Source: an uncultured Carboxylicivirga sp. (GTDB taxonomy: Bacteria > Bacteroidota > Bacteroidia > Bacteroidales > Marinilabiliaceae). From it: a DNA stretch of 64,000 bases. The stretch lies in assembly GCA_947491945.1 (NCBI GenBank), contig CANLLN010000005.1, forward strand, positions 124,001-188,000, given 5' to 3'. Made by a program: the position numbers and the translations under genes. The notes below the pieces were generated by a model. That model saw nothing but the letters and a program-made list of their open reading frames with translations. It had not been told where the DNA came from and made no database searches. Below, piece by piece: positions 37,201 through 45,516 of this stretch. How positions within the stretch are numbered: position 1 is the stretch's first letter; the number at the start of each line of letters is the position of its first letter.

Positions 37201-38560
37201 TCCCCTTATCGAGGGTTGCCTCTTCTATAACAATTATGCACCTTTTGCCGGCGCCATTTACTTACGCGACAATAGCGGCGGTCAGCTGATCAATAACACA
37301 CTCACCATGAACCTGTCGAATTACGGAGCCGGACTGCGCTTTAAGAACGAAAGCAATACCCGGGTGTATAACACAGTTTTGTGGGATAATGTAGCTTTTT
37401 CGGGCGGCAGTGAAATATATACCTACGAAGATTGTGAGCCGATGTTTAGCAACTGCATCATCAAAGGCGGAGAGTCACACATTAGGGTATATAAAGACTT
37501 GAGCTTTAACGGTTCACTGCACGATTGCCGCATTGACAATCCTCAGCTGATAAAGGAGTCTGCAATGCCATATCGAATTGGTACTACATCAGTAGCCAAG
37601 GATGCCGGCACCTCCGACATTGCTCAGTACACTTTCCCTGACACCGATTTGCAGGGAGGTGAGCGCATACGCCACGGAGGCATTGACATTGGAGCCTATG
37701 AATTTCAGAACTATGCACCCACAGCCATACAACTTAGTTGCGACAGCACGCTCAGATCTATTGCGCCCGGACAATGCCTAGGTTTGCTAAGTGCCAGCGA
37801 TAAAGATGCGGACGATGTGCATAGCTATTCGCTTTTGAACATGCCTGCCCGCGATTATTTTACCATACGCAAGGATTCGCTCATCAGCATCCAATCGCTG
37901 ACAGACTATGAAGCAGCAAGCATAAATCTAGACATTGAATGCAACGATAATGGCTTTGATCAATTAAAGCACCAGCAATCTCTCGAGCTAAAAATTATAG
38001 ATGGTAATTTGGCACTTCGCAGGTCGTTAACACCTATTCAAACCACCAATTTCCCCAAAGACAGCACTGTTGCTCTCCGGGAATATTTTGTAACATCGCC
38101 AGCCAATGCCACATTGCAATTCAACCTTGGCCAGGCATCCATGCCCACGGTGGCCGATGCCACGCTGAGCAATGGGCAACTTCTGCTGAGCTATAAAGAT
38201 GTGGGGGTTTCACGATTGACTCTAAGCGTAAGCCTCGATGACCATACACTGCAACTGCCCTTTGAAATACAGGTACTGGGCCCCACTGCCATCCACGATC
38301 AATTAGAAAACCACATAAGTATTTATCCTAACCCCTTTGCTAAACAACTGTTCGTAAATAACATGAAGTCCTCGGGGCATGAACAGCTCACTATTGAAAT
38401 ATTTAACCTAAAGGGGCAACTCGAATATAGCAAACAGATTCAGGCAGATGCTGCCGCAACAACAGAACTTCACGTGGGGCATATTGCAGCAGGTATGTAC
38501 ATTATAAAAGTGCGTACAGCAGACAAACAGATTTTCCAAAAGCTGATACTAAAACGTTAG
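34223..38560 (+). CDS. Secreted gingipain-like C25 cysteine peptidase with beta-helix region and T9SS sorting tail
   Basis: 1445 aa. Signal peptide (about 1-27), a propeptide-like region (about 30-225), then a peptidase C25 domain with catalytic His463 (FHRDHG) and Cys498 (SINCHSG), the same order and near spacing as in gingipains. An Ig-like part follows, then a right-handed beta-helix of repeated 'N-x-x-F-x-N-N / GGAIY' units (about 885-1100, for example CYFSNNTGDKGGAIYATN), a cadherin-like stretch, and a type IX secretion C-terminal domain (about 1364-1445, opening ISIYPNPFAKQLFV and ending MYIIKVRTADKQIFQKLILKR). It should be exported through T9SS and act outside the cell. A later start at 34232 is possible. 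Cleavage specificity is unknown. Confidence 0.93.
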   Translation: MHIMRRRLNRLSLTISALLCTLQLSIAQHPRQYIAFEHGQKLKAATANDKFNYTISKALPDKNEYQLRFFGALAYPVKAAGEQFHQLYIDGLSPFGNTGLPALPAKNMIIKTDNNELPGISITHIDTLMMEDFNIAPNTPPDVDLFNNISDLTLDEQYQKNTFYPEKWVEVIDVQKFRDQHLAIIQIHPIRFNPVTRQILVAQSLHFKLEANSLKKKLGGSGPGSDYLVLSPLTFEAAAQKLANWRSKCGYTSTVTTAASWTPESIKAAIKDYDITNGKAPDYLLLLGDHEQMPAESKYREDDGEMKLYVTDLYYACLDGADDYLPDMAYGRLPAASPKEALRLVDKIINYEQHPPTSDNYYKNVLGCAQFQDEDEDGYADRRFTQTSEEVGDYLKSKGYNYQRVYFAEEGVKPQYYNDGKYSSGEALPDELLPANGFQWDGNANQIIAAINEGCFFSFHRDHGLTSGLGWSHPNFTTEHIDDLNNTETPTFLYSINCHSGKFNIPKSFGEKMLFHDRGGAIAVFCASNTSFSGYNDAMFIGMVNASWNTPGIVSDYGPNNPGYDDDNPQMLSLGHILNYGKLQSLTQWSGNADTHQHIFELFHLLGDPAMLLPLSKPTPLEVQCDDWFNASTSLFNIQLPENTDGYCSISQPDDKLIFSQAISGNTLSPNLEGITADSLQIVITADGHKPFIKWIKYSRPHLQLAKKIELSPLNIDQLPYNHKVSLLNTGLGSTQVNTITANNTTIGFDVPANKVIEENESWSFDFIIHNTASGQYRDTLFIETNLKKYSLPVHYLVATVPKETTLEGLLSKAQSPYYFNRNITVETGRSLVIEAGVEILFANNASLTVYGALEAQGTESEPIYFAPAGQINWSGLRLLSNTTQSCHFEHCYFVSAGHTTSEGGAVLINNYRDVVFHNCYFSNNTGDKGGAIYATNTSALIKQCSFTNNKADKGGALYLDDAGLSIHNTIFHTNHSITYGGSAGAIYCSASNPLIEGCLFYNNYAPFAGAIYLRDNSGGQLINNTLTMNLSNYGAGLRFKNESNTRVYNTVLWDNVAFSGGSEIYTYEDCEPMFSNCIIKGGESHIRVYKDLSFNGSLHDCRIDNPQLIKESAMPYRIGTTSVAKDAGTSDIAQYTFPDTDLQGGERIRHGGIDIGAYEFQNYAPTAIQLSCDSTLRSIAPGQCLGLLSASDKDADDVHSYSLLNMPARDYFTIRKDSLISIQSLTDYEAASINLDIECNDNGFDQLKHQQSLELKIIDGNLALRRSLTPIQTTNFPKDSTVALREYFVTSPANATLQFNLGQASMPTVADATLSNGQLLLSYKDVGVSRLTLSVSLDDHTLQLPFEIQVLGPTAIHDQLENHISIYPNPFAKQLFVNNMKSSGHEQLTIEIFNLKGQLEYSKQIQADAAATTELHVGHIAAGMYIIKVRTADKQIFQKLILKR

Positions 38561-38606
38561 CATGAACTATCTTTATGTCAATTATTGATCGGACGTTTTT
38601 TCAATA

Positions 38607-38642
38607 AAATGCCGGAGATTAGCCATTTAATCTCCGGCATTT
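38607..38642. terminator. Bidirectional terminator, perfect 15-bp stem
   Basis: AAATGCCGGAGATTA (38607-38621) and its exact complement (38628-38642) enclose a 6-nt loop between the convergent peptidase and UspA genes. T-rich tails occur on both sides. Confidence 0.8.
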
Positions 38643-38712
38643 ATCTTAAGCAGCATAAATTGTATGCGATTCTTATGATTATCCTATGGTAACGTTAAGC
38701 TATCAATGGTAG

Positions 38713-39858
38713 CTAATCTAACTTTAATCCTTTGCGAATCTCTAATTCAACATTTTTATCCCACAATCGCTTCACTATCTCATCGGCTTTTTGCTGATAA
38801 GTAACAGCCATTTCCTCATTGCCGGTTTTACGGTATAGCTGCACCAGCGAGTAAATCGCTGGAAGGTGCAAATCATTAACTGTTAGGCAGGTTTTCAATT
38901 GTTCAATACTGTCATCGTAAAAGCCAGCAGCTTCAAGCTTTTTGGCATTAGCCAGCAGCCGCTCAATATCCGAAATATCTTTCTCCATCTTAAGATTCAG
39001 AATATTTTCCGACTTGGTAACAACTACTGAACAGGGCAAATCACGAATAACCAACTCGGTGACACTACCCAACAATAAACGCTGAAAAAAAGTTTTTCCG
39101 GTGGCTCCCATAAACAGCACATCAACCTTTTTTTCAGTCGCAAAATCAATAATTTTCTGATGCGGTTTACCGCGTAGGATCAAGCACTCATATTCAACAT
39201 CAACAAAACTAAAAGTCTCCAAAAAGGCTGCAAAACTATCACTATTCTCCCGCTCCAATTCCTTATTCTCCTCTTCATAATCTACCGAATATCGTATTGA
39301 GTAAAGTTCATCCAATGGCTCAAACACATTCACAACATATAGTTTAGACTGAAAAATACGGGCAATTTTAATGGCATTGATTAAGGCTCGACGCGAGGCT
39401 TCGGAATAATCAACAGGACACAAAATCGTTTTGGGTGTACCCTGCGTTGCTTCTTGAACAACCCATACGGGCTTTTCCGATTTACGAATCAATTTTTCTG
39501 CCAGGTAATCTATGGTTTGATGGTTTTCAACAATATGAAAATTATTGGGAATCAATATCAGGTTTGCACTTTCCCTTTCAGCCGCTGATATGATTTGCTC
39601 AAAAATATTACCGTAGGCAATGTGCTTTTCAGCTTCCAGGTGCTGCTCCTTAACTTCGGTAATCACCTTTTCAAAATCTTTATCAACATAGCGACTTAAT
39701 ATCTCTTTCACCTTCTGCGAACGGGCTTCAGTAGGCAATACATGCAACAGCAATAAACGGGATCCGAATTTTTTGGCCAACTCCATTGCCAGGGTCAACT
39801 GATTATTGGCAGGTTCACTGACCTGTATCGGTACTAATATCTTATCCAGCAGCTTCAT
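38713..39858 (-). CDS. Tandem universal stress protein with C-terminal helical extension
   Basis: 381 aa. Two Usp domains: the first (about 1-145, KILVPIQVSEPANNQLTLAMELA) has lost the nucleotide loop, the second (about 148-280, TILCPVDYSEASRRALINAIKIA) keeps the G-2x-G-9x-G-S ATP-binding loop (GATGKTFFQRLLLGS). A further 95-residue tail (about 285-381) with TPR-like helices (HLPAIYSLVQLYRKTGNEEMA) is not part of a normal UspA. Usp proteins bind ATP and help survival under starvation or redox stress; the tail may bind a partner. Single gene. Confidence 0.9.
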   Translation of the reverse strand: MKLLDKILVPIQVSEPANNQLTLAMELAKKFGSRLLLLHVLPTEARSQKVKEILSRYVDKDFEKVITEVKEQHLEAEKHIAYGNIFEQIISAAERESANLILIPNNFHIVENHQTIDYLAEKLIRKSEKPVWVVQEATQGTPKTILCPVDYSEASRRALINAIKIARIFQSKLYVVNVFEPLDELYSIRYSVDYEEENKELERENSDSFAAFLETFSFVDVEYECLILRGKPHQKIIDFATEKKVDVLFMGATGKTFFQRLLLGSVTELVIRDLPCSVVVTKSENILNLKMEKDISDIERLLANAKKLEAAGFYDDSIEQLKTCLTVNDLHLPAIYSLVQLYRKTGNEEMAVTYQQKADEIVKRLWDKNVELEIRKGLKLD

Positions 39859-39990
39859 AGGCTCTATTTTATTATCTAAACATTAAGGCAAATACTTTTG
39901 TTTAGGCATTGAGATTTGAAGATTATTAAGTCGATTGTATTATTTTTTTGTATTTTGAAATACTATTTTAAACACATAAACCTTTGAACC

Positions 39991-40941
39991 ATGCAAACAC
40001 TTAACCTGAATGGCTACGCACTACCAATATTAGGACTTGGCACCTGGAAAAGTACTCCGGGCGAAGTCTATGAGGCTGTTAAAGCAGCTATAGAAATCGG
40101 TTACCGCCACATTGATTGTGCTGCCATCTACGGCAATGAAAAAGAAGTTGGCAAAGCCATCAACGAATGCATCAAAGCAGGCTTGGTTAAACGCGATGAG
40201 CTTTGGATTACTTCCAAACTGTGGAATAATATGCATGGTAACGAGAATGTGGTACCCGCCCTGCAGAAAACTCTTAATGACCTGCAGCTCGAGTATCTGG
40301 ACTTATATCTTATACACTGGCCCATAGCTCAGAAGAAAATGTTTGTAGCCGCCACGCGTGCCTCGCATTTTTTATCGCTGCAGGAACAGCCCATCGCCAA
40401 CACTTGGGAAGGCATGGAGCAAGCAGTGGAGCAAGGTCTGACAAAAACCATAGGTGTAAGTAACTTCAGTGTAAAAAAGCTTAAAGACCTGATGACCGTC
40501 GCACGCATTAAACCTAGCCTCAATCAGGTAGAGGTGCACCCCTATTTTCAGCAGGATGAACTGGTTAACTATTGCCACAACAACAATATTCAGGTAATGG
40601 CCTACTCACCTCTGGGTTCTGCCGATCGCCCGAAAAGCTTCAAGGCAGCTGATGAACCCGTATTACTTGAAGATCCCATCATTGCCAAGTTAGCGGATAA
40701 AGTGAATGCAACGCCTGCGCAGGTCATACTTGCCTGGAACCTGCACCGGGGCATCTCTGTTATTCCCAAATCGGTGAATACCGCACGCCTACAGCAAAAC
40801 CTGGACGCTCTGCAAGTAAAGCTTAAACCGGCCGACATGGAAGTATTGAAGATGATTGACAAAAACCGTCGCTATGTTGACGGCAAATTCTGGGTAGTAC
40901 CTGAGGGGCCCTATACACTCGAAAACCTGTGGGATGAGTAA
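39991..40941 (+). CDS. Aldo/keto reductase
   Basis: 316 aa. Family marks: PILGLGTWKS, IDCAAIYGNEKEVGKAI (catalytic Asp and Tyr), WITSKLWN (catalytic Lys), YLDLYLIHWP (His), GVSNFSVKKLKDL and the C-terminal NADPH loop IPKSVNTARLQQNLDAL. It reduces aldehydes or ketones with NADPH; closest in style to aldose-reductase-like AKRs. The gene starts 132 bp downstream of the divergent UspA gene and is followed 53 bp later by the ferredoxin-nitroreductase gene. Confidence 0.94.
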   Translation: MQTLNLNGYALPILGLGTWKSTPGEVYEAVKAAIEIGYRHIDCAAIYGNEKEVGKAINECIKAGLVKRDELWITSKLWNNMHGNENVVPALQKTLNDLQLEYLDLYLIHWPIAQKKMFVAATRASHFLSLQEQPIANTWEGMEQAVEQGLTKTIGVSNFSVKKLKDLMTVARIKPSLNQVEVHPYFQQDELVNYCHNNNIQVMAYSPLGSADRPKSFKAADEPVLLEDPIIAKLADKVNATPAQVILAWNLHRGISVIPKSVNTARLQQNLDALQVKLKPADMEVLKMIDKNRRYVDGKFWVVPEGPYTLENLWDE

Positions 40942-40959
40942 TCTGTGAGCTAAAATCAT

Positions 40960-40967
40960 TACTTTCG
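40960..40967 (+). promoter_or_regulatory. TAnnTTTG-like -7 box between AKR and nitroreductase genes
   Basis: TACTTTCG, a one-base variant of the consensus, lies 27 bases before ATG 40995, suggesting the nitroreductase has its own promoter. Confidence 0.3.
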
Positions 40968-40994
40968 CAGCCCGGAACAAAAATGATTTAATAC

Positions 40995-41822
40995 ATGCTC
41001 AACTTTAAAATTAATGAAGCAAGCTGCACACAGTGTGGTCTGTGCGCTAAGGAATGCCCCATGTTGATTATCGATGGCAAAAAAGGTATTCCTGAAATCA
41101 AGGTGGGAAAGGAAAAGAACTGTATCCGCTGTCAACACTGCTTAGCCGTATGTCCTAGCGGCGCCTTGTCTATTTTCGGCAAAGAAGCCAAGAACAGTGT
41201 CAAAACATCCGACCCTATGCCTGATGCAGAAGAGCTGTCCCGGCTAATAAAAACACGACGATCGATAAGAAAATTTAAAAAGGAGACGCTTGACTCTACT
41301 TGTATAGAACAATTACTGGAAGCCGCTGCTTATGCGCCTACCGGTCATAATAAAAATGAGGTATTGCTGTCTGTAACCTACACACAGGAAGAACGAAATA
41401 AAGTACGTGAACTGATATACAGCGCCTTGAAAAAGGCAAGTGATGCGGGCTCAATAAAGCCGGATCAGGCCATATTTAACCGTTTTCAGGCCATTTGGCA
41501 CGATAAGGGTATTGATGTAATCTTCCGCGATGCACCGCATATCATTTTTGCATCGGCACCAGAAAGCAATAGTAATGGACAATCTGATAGTGTAATAGCC
41601 CTCAGCTACCTTGAATTACAGGCCAACGCCATGGGTATTGGTACATTGTGGAATGGCTTTGTAAAAATGATAATGACCGATATTGCACCTGAACTAAAAA
41701 ATCAATTGGGCATCCCTGCAGAGCATGCCATTGGTTATGTAATGGTATTGGGGTATCCCGGCGTTAAATATGCCCGAGGCATACAGTCCGAGGGGCTTAA
41801 TTTGAACCGCATAAAGCTGTAA
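40995..41822 (+). CDS. Ferredoxin-nitroreductase fusion protein
   Basis: 275 aa. The N-terminal 60 residues form a two-[4Fe-4S] ferredoxin (CTQCGLCAKECPM and CIRCQHCLAVCPSG), followed by an FMN nitroreductase-family domain (RSIRKFKKETLD, AAYAPTGHNKNE, LGIPAEHAIGYVMVLGYP). Such fusions take electrons from ferredoxin rather than NAD(P)H, common in strict or facultative anaerobes. The physiological substrate is unknown: nitroaromatics, quinones or an enoate are all possible. Confidence 0.92.
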   Translation: MLNFKINEASCTQCGLCAKECPMLIIDGKKGIPEIKVGKEKNCIRCQHCLAVCPSGALSIFGKEAKNSVKTSDPMPDAEELSRLIKTRRSIRKFKKETLDSTCIEQLLEAAAYAPTGHNKNEVLLSVTYTQEERNKVRELIYSALKKASDAGSIKPDQAIFNRFQAIWHDKGIDVIFRDAPHIIFASAPESNSNGQSDSVIALSYLELQANAMGIGTLWNGFVKMIMTDIAPELKNQLGIPAEHAIGYVMVLGYPGVKYARGIQSEGLNLNRIKL

Positions 41823-42012
41823 TGCTGATTATAATTATGATTTCCTTCATGCGTGCGTTTAATCATTTTATACACCTATCGCAACAACTATTTTAGCAGT
41901 GCTAATTCAAGGCGATGGAAATGATGAAATGAGCCACTAATATCTATATTCACGCAAATGGATGTTGTTTTCTGGCAAGTTCCATGTGGCCATTGAAAGA
42001 AAATATAATCAC

Positions 42013-43296
42013 ATGAAAAAAACGGACAAAAGATATACCGATTACGTTAGCATTTTACACGAAGAGCTAATGCCTGCAATGGGATGCACCGAGCCCATTG
42101 CCATTGCTTATGCGGGTGCCATGGCACGTAAAATATTGGGCTGTGTGCCGGACCGTGTGGTCGTGGAAGCCAGCGATAACATTATTAAGAATGTGAAGAG
42201 CGTGGTGGTGCCCAACACCGGAAATCTTAAAGGCATAGAGGCAGCTGTGGTGGCAGGAATCATTGCCGGAGATGCCGATAAAGTGCTGCAGGTAATTGCT
42301 ACCGTTACTGATGAACAACGCCAAAACATGGCTGATTTTCTTCAGCAGAAAGAAGTAAGGGTAACTGCTTCCAAAAACGATATTATCTTCGACCTGGTTG
42401 TAAACGTTTATGCCGGCGAATCGTGTGCGGCAGTGCAAATATCGCATTATCACACCAATATTGTGCGCATTACTAAAGATGGTGAAACCACACTATATAA
42501 CCACCATTGTGATGATTTAAACACCAAGCACAAGACGGATCGTTCCATAATGAGTGTGGAAGATATCGTGGCCTTTGCCGATGCCGTTGACGTTAATGAT
42601 GTGAAGGACGTACTTCTTCTTCAAAAAGAACACAACATGGCCATTGCCCAAGAAGGCATTAAAGGTAACTGGGGTGCTAATGTGGGTTCTGTTCTGCTCC
42701 AAACCTGGGGTGATAAGGATATTAAAATACGTGCAAAAGCCATGGCAGCAGCAGGCTCCGATGCCCGGATGAGTGGATGTGAGCTGCCTGTAATGATTGT
42801 ATCGGGCAGTGGTAATCAAGGACTGGCTGCCTCGGTGCCTGTTATTGAATATGCCAAAGCGCTCAACAAAGATGAGGATACATTGCTACGTGCCCTGCTG
42901 GTGGCCAACCTGGTAACCATACATCAGAAAACGAGTATCGGACGCTTGTCAGCCTTCTGTGGCGCTGTATCGGCCGGTGTAGGTGCGGGTGCTGGTATCA
43001 CCTATTTGTATGGTGGTCGCTACAAAGAAGTGGCTCATACCATTGTTAATGCATTGGCCATTGTGTCGGGCATTGTGTGTGATGGTGCTAAACCTTCGTG
43101 TGCCGGTAAAATAGCATCGGCCGTGGAAGCCGGTATTTTGGGCTACCACATGTACAAAAATGGCCAGCAATTCTATGGTGGAGATGGTCTGGTAGTAAAA
43201 GGTGTTGAAAACACTATTAAAAACATAGGACGCTTGGGAAGTGTGGGTATGCGCGAAACAGACAAGGAAATTATACGCATGATGCTGGGCGAATAA
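42013..43296 (+). CDS. UPF0597 / L-cysteine desulfidase family (CyuA-like) Fe-S enzyme
   Basis: About 427 aa from ATG 42013. It begins near MPAMGCTEPIAIAYAGA, the conserved Fe-S cysteine motif, with further conserved cysteines in YAGESCAAVQ, SGCELPVMIVSGSGNQG and GIVCDGAKPSCAGKIASAVEA. This family resembles the alpha subunit of L-serine dehydratase; E. coli CyuA and archaeal CdsB break L-cysteine into pyruvate, ammonia and sulfide with an oxygen-sensitive [4Fe-4S] cluster. A longer frame from 41962 adds 17 residues not conserved in the family. No cysteine transporter is adjacent, unlike the cyuPA pair. Confidence 0.88.
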   Translation: MKKTDKRYTDYVSILHEELMPAMGCTEPIAIAYAGAMARKILGCVPDRVVVEASDNIIKNVKSVVVPNTGNLKGIEAAVVAGIIAGDADKVLQVIATVTDEQRQNMADFLQQKEVRVTASKNDIIFDLVVNVYAGESCAAVQISHYHTNIVRITKDGETTLYNHHCDDLNTKHKTDRSIMSVEDIVAFADAVDVNDVKDVLLLQKEHNMAIAQEGIKGNWGANVGSVLLQTWGDKDIKIRAKAMAAAGSDARMSGCELPVMIVSGSGNQGLAASVPVIEYAKALNKDEDTLLRALLVANLVTIHQKTSIGRLSAFCGAVSAGVGAGAGITYLYGGRYKEVAHTIVNALAIVSGIVCDGAKPSCAGKIASAVEAGILGYHMYKNGQQFYGGDGLVVKGVENTIKNIGRLGSVGMRETDKEIIRMMLGE

Positions 43297-43383
43297 CACA
43301 TAAACGGCCTAAGACGAAAGTCAACATGCTGCACCGATAGCCAATAATGACCTTATCTGCTGTTGTGCATATAAATTAAATCA

Positions 43384-43422
43384 CCTTAAAGCCCATGTTC
43401 TATGCGAGCATGGGCTTTAAGG
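43384..43422. terminator. Bidirectional terminator, perfect 14-bp stem
   Basis: CCTTAAAGCCCATG (43384-43397) and CATGGGCTTTAAGG (43409-43422) pair exactly across an 11-nt loop, between the convergent desulfidase and carboxypeptidase genes. Confidence 0.75.
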
Positions 43423-43439
43423 TAGTATAAAAGTAATTA

Positions 43440-44570
43440 CTAAAAATCATCGACCATACGCAACAACACAGGTACCAGGGACTCGCCCAATTTAATGGAT
43501 CGCTGCGGTGACCAACCCAGCAGCTCATCGGGCAGATCATCATTTTGCTTGAAGGGCATTTCCAATGTTTGGGATAAACAGCCGAAAGTCTCTCCCAGAT
43601 TCTTGGAGCCAACCATCAGATTGGCCTGCCCCGGCTCATTCTTTGGATAACCATATTCCTTCTGCATATCCGGATTAATGGCCATCCAATTGCTGATAAA
43701 GTCATCACTCAGCTTTTGCAGCCGGGCATCAAAAGACGGAATGCCCTCTATACCTGAGATAAAATTATAGGGTAATCCTTCGTCGCCGTGCACATCCAGC
43801 ACAAAGTCCACTCCGGTGGCCAGCATCTTCTCCTTCACGTAGTATACCTCCGGACTTTTCTCCACACTTGGCGTCGCCCACTCACGATTCAGATTAACAC
43901 CCTTGGCATTCACCCGCAGGTTACCCAATATACTACCATCCACATTCATATTGGGCACCAGATAAAAATTGGCTTTCTGCAGTAATCGTTGAGTGACGGC
44001 ATCTTCCTCATCCAGCAAACGATCGATAAGCCCCAGCATAAACCATTCGGCCATGGCCTCGCCCGGGTGCTGACGAGCAATTACCCAAAGCTTCTTCTTC
44101 GCAGGATCATCATCGCCAATGCGCAATAGATCAATGGGTCGCCCCTGTATCGTTTGGCCAATACAGGATAGCCGGCAGTTGGCATATTGCTGGGCATCAT
44201 TTATCAGGTCGAGATGCTGCTCATACGAGAACGGGGCAAAATAGGCGATGTAAACCGTATCGCACTCCGGCGTAAACTCAATATACAAGGTATGACCATC
44301 GAAACGGGTGGGGGCCTGAAACCAGGTTTCACGATCGTAGGACACGCGTGCCTGATAATTATCCCAACCCTCGGGATAGGCAGCCTCTCCGGCATTTATC
44401 AGTTTAAAAGTACAATCCTTATCCTTAGCACCTTGAACACGAAAATAGAACCACTGCAAAAAATCGGAATGCGTATCTTTTCGAATTTTTAATTGAATAT
44501 CGTTGGGATTATCGGCACTGATTAGCTCAATATTACCGGCATCAAAAGTAGAAGAAATGAAAATTGACAT
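43440..44570 (-). CDS. M14-family zinc carboxypeptidase, cytosolic carboxypeptidase-like
   Basis: 376 aa, no signal peptide. An N-terminal beta-sandwich (about 1-120, FYFRVQGAKDKDCTFKLIN) typical of the cytosolic-carboxypeptidase (CCP/AGBL) branch precedes the M14 domain. Zinc ligands are H168 and E171 in ARQHPGEAMAEW and H261 in LDVHGDEG; NVDGSILGNLRVNAKGVNLNR is the conserved CCP element, and the catalytic Glu lies near 337 (TLEMPFK). Eukaryotic relatives remove glutamates from tubulin tails; bacterial substrates are largely undefined. It starts four bases after the stop of the upstream marC-like gene, so the two form an operon. Confidence 0.92.
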   Translation of the reverse strand: MSIFISSTFDAGNIELISADNPNDIQLKIRKDTHSDFLQWFYFRVQGAKDKDCTFKLINAGEAAYPEGWDNYQARVSYDRETWFQAPTRFDGHTLYIEFTPECDTVYIAYFAPFSYEQHLDLINDAQQYANCRLSCIGQTIQGRPIDLLRIGDDDPAKKKLWVIARQHPGEAMAEWFMLGLIDRLLDEEDAVTQRLLQKANFYLVPNMNVDGSILGNLRVNAKGVNLNREWATPSVEKSPEVYYVKEKMLATGVDFVLDVHGDEGLPYNFISGIEGIPSFDARLQKLSDDFISNWMAINPDMQKEYGYPKNEPGQANLMVGSKNLGETFGCLSQTLEMPFKQNDDLPDELLGWSPQRSIKLGESLVPVLLRMVDDF

Positions 44571-44574
44571 ATTG

Positions 44575-45174
44575 CTAAATGTTTATGTTCTCAATAAAGT
44601 CCATCACAATATTTCCAAAGTTGGTCATAAATAACTTAATGGCCATCGCCAACAAAATAATTCCAAAAAACTTTTTCAACACATAAATACCGCCCTGACC
44701 AATCACTCGTTCCACAACCTTTGTGGCCTTTAACACGCCAAAAACCACCACAATATTCAGGAACAAAGCAATAATGATATTAATAGTGGCAAACTCGGCC
44801 CGCAACGACAGCAAAGTAGTGAAAGAGCCGGCACCGGCAATCAAAGGAAAAGCAATGGGTACAATGGAGGCGCCGGATGGTGAATCGTGTTTGAATATCT
44901 CCACGCCCAAAATCATTTCAAAAGCCATGATAAGTAGTACAAAGGAGCCGGCAATGGCAAAAGACGAGATATCAACACCAAACAAACCCAAGAGTGCCTC
45001 CCCCACAAACAGGAAAACAATCATAATGGTAAAGGCTACCGAGGTAGCCTGAAATGCTTTAATGGGCCCGCTTTTCTTCTGCAAATCAAGAATAATGGGC
45101 AGAGAACCCAATATGTCAATCACTGCAAATAATACGATAAAGGCTGAAATAATTTCCAAGTAGTGTATATCCAT
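44575..45174 (-). CDS. MarC-family integral membrane protein
   Basis: About 199 aa from ATG 45174; a TTG at 45192 is less likely. Six hydrophobic helices fill the sequence, with the MarC pattern FIVLFAVIDILGSLPIIL at the start and the PIAFPLIAGAGSFTTLL central loop. The family was named for its place near the mar operon but is not itself shown to confer antibiotic resistance; some members may export amino acids. Co-transcribed with the carboxypeptidase gene that follows. Confidence 0.9.
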   Translation of the reverse strand: MDIHYLEIISAFIVLFAVIDILGSLPIILDLQKKSGPIKAFQATSVAFTIMIVFLFVGEALLGLFGVDISSFAIAGSFVLLIMAFEMILGVEIFKHDSPSGASIVPIAFPLIAGAGSFTTLLSLRAEFATINIIIALFLNIVVVFGVLKATKVVERVIGQGGIYVLKKFFGIILLAMAIKLFMTNFGNIVMDFIENINI

Positions 45175-45304
45175 GGTGTGAGTTTTTAACAAAGATAAGC
45201 AGTTAACAGTAACTATTACGGCTTAGCCTATAAGAAGAAAACATGTTTTTTGACACACATAGCTCAATACCTTACCTACTTTAATTTTATTTATTTATAA
45301 AAAA

Positions 45305-45493
45305 CGAATACAACATGTCCTCTTAGCAGAAGATATTAGAACGCTGGGTGAATAGGTAAAAATAATGCGAAGTAAGGGTGTACTTAATTTTACAAGTCGC
45401 TATAAAAAATTAAGCGCAGCCAATGCCGAAGAACTGGATTCACAGTCGAAGCTGTTAAAAAATCTCATCAACTACTTCAAACTGGAAGAGTAA
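45305..45493 (+). pseudogene. Probable relic of a methyl-accepting chemotaxis protein C-terminus
   Basis: Reading 45305-45493 in one frame gives RIQHVLLAEDIRTLGE, a TAG stop, then a piece ending SAANAEELDSQSKLLKNLIN and YFKLEE followed by TAA at 45491. The first part resembles the VVADEVRKLAE hairpin tip of chemoreceptors and the last part their conserved end ('ASAEELSSQAEQLQ..I.FFK'). Around 100 residues that should separate these parts are missing, so the region looks like a decayed and internally deleted gene. From ATG 45365 a 42-residue frame remains open. No other chemotaxis gene is in the window. Confidence 0.4.
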
Positions 45494-45516
45494 GATTAAA
45501 TGTTACATAAATTACC

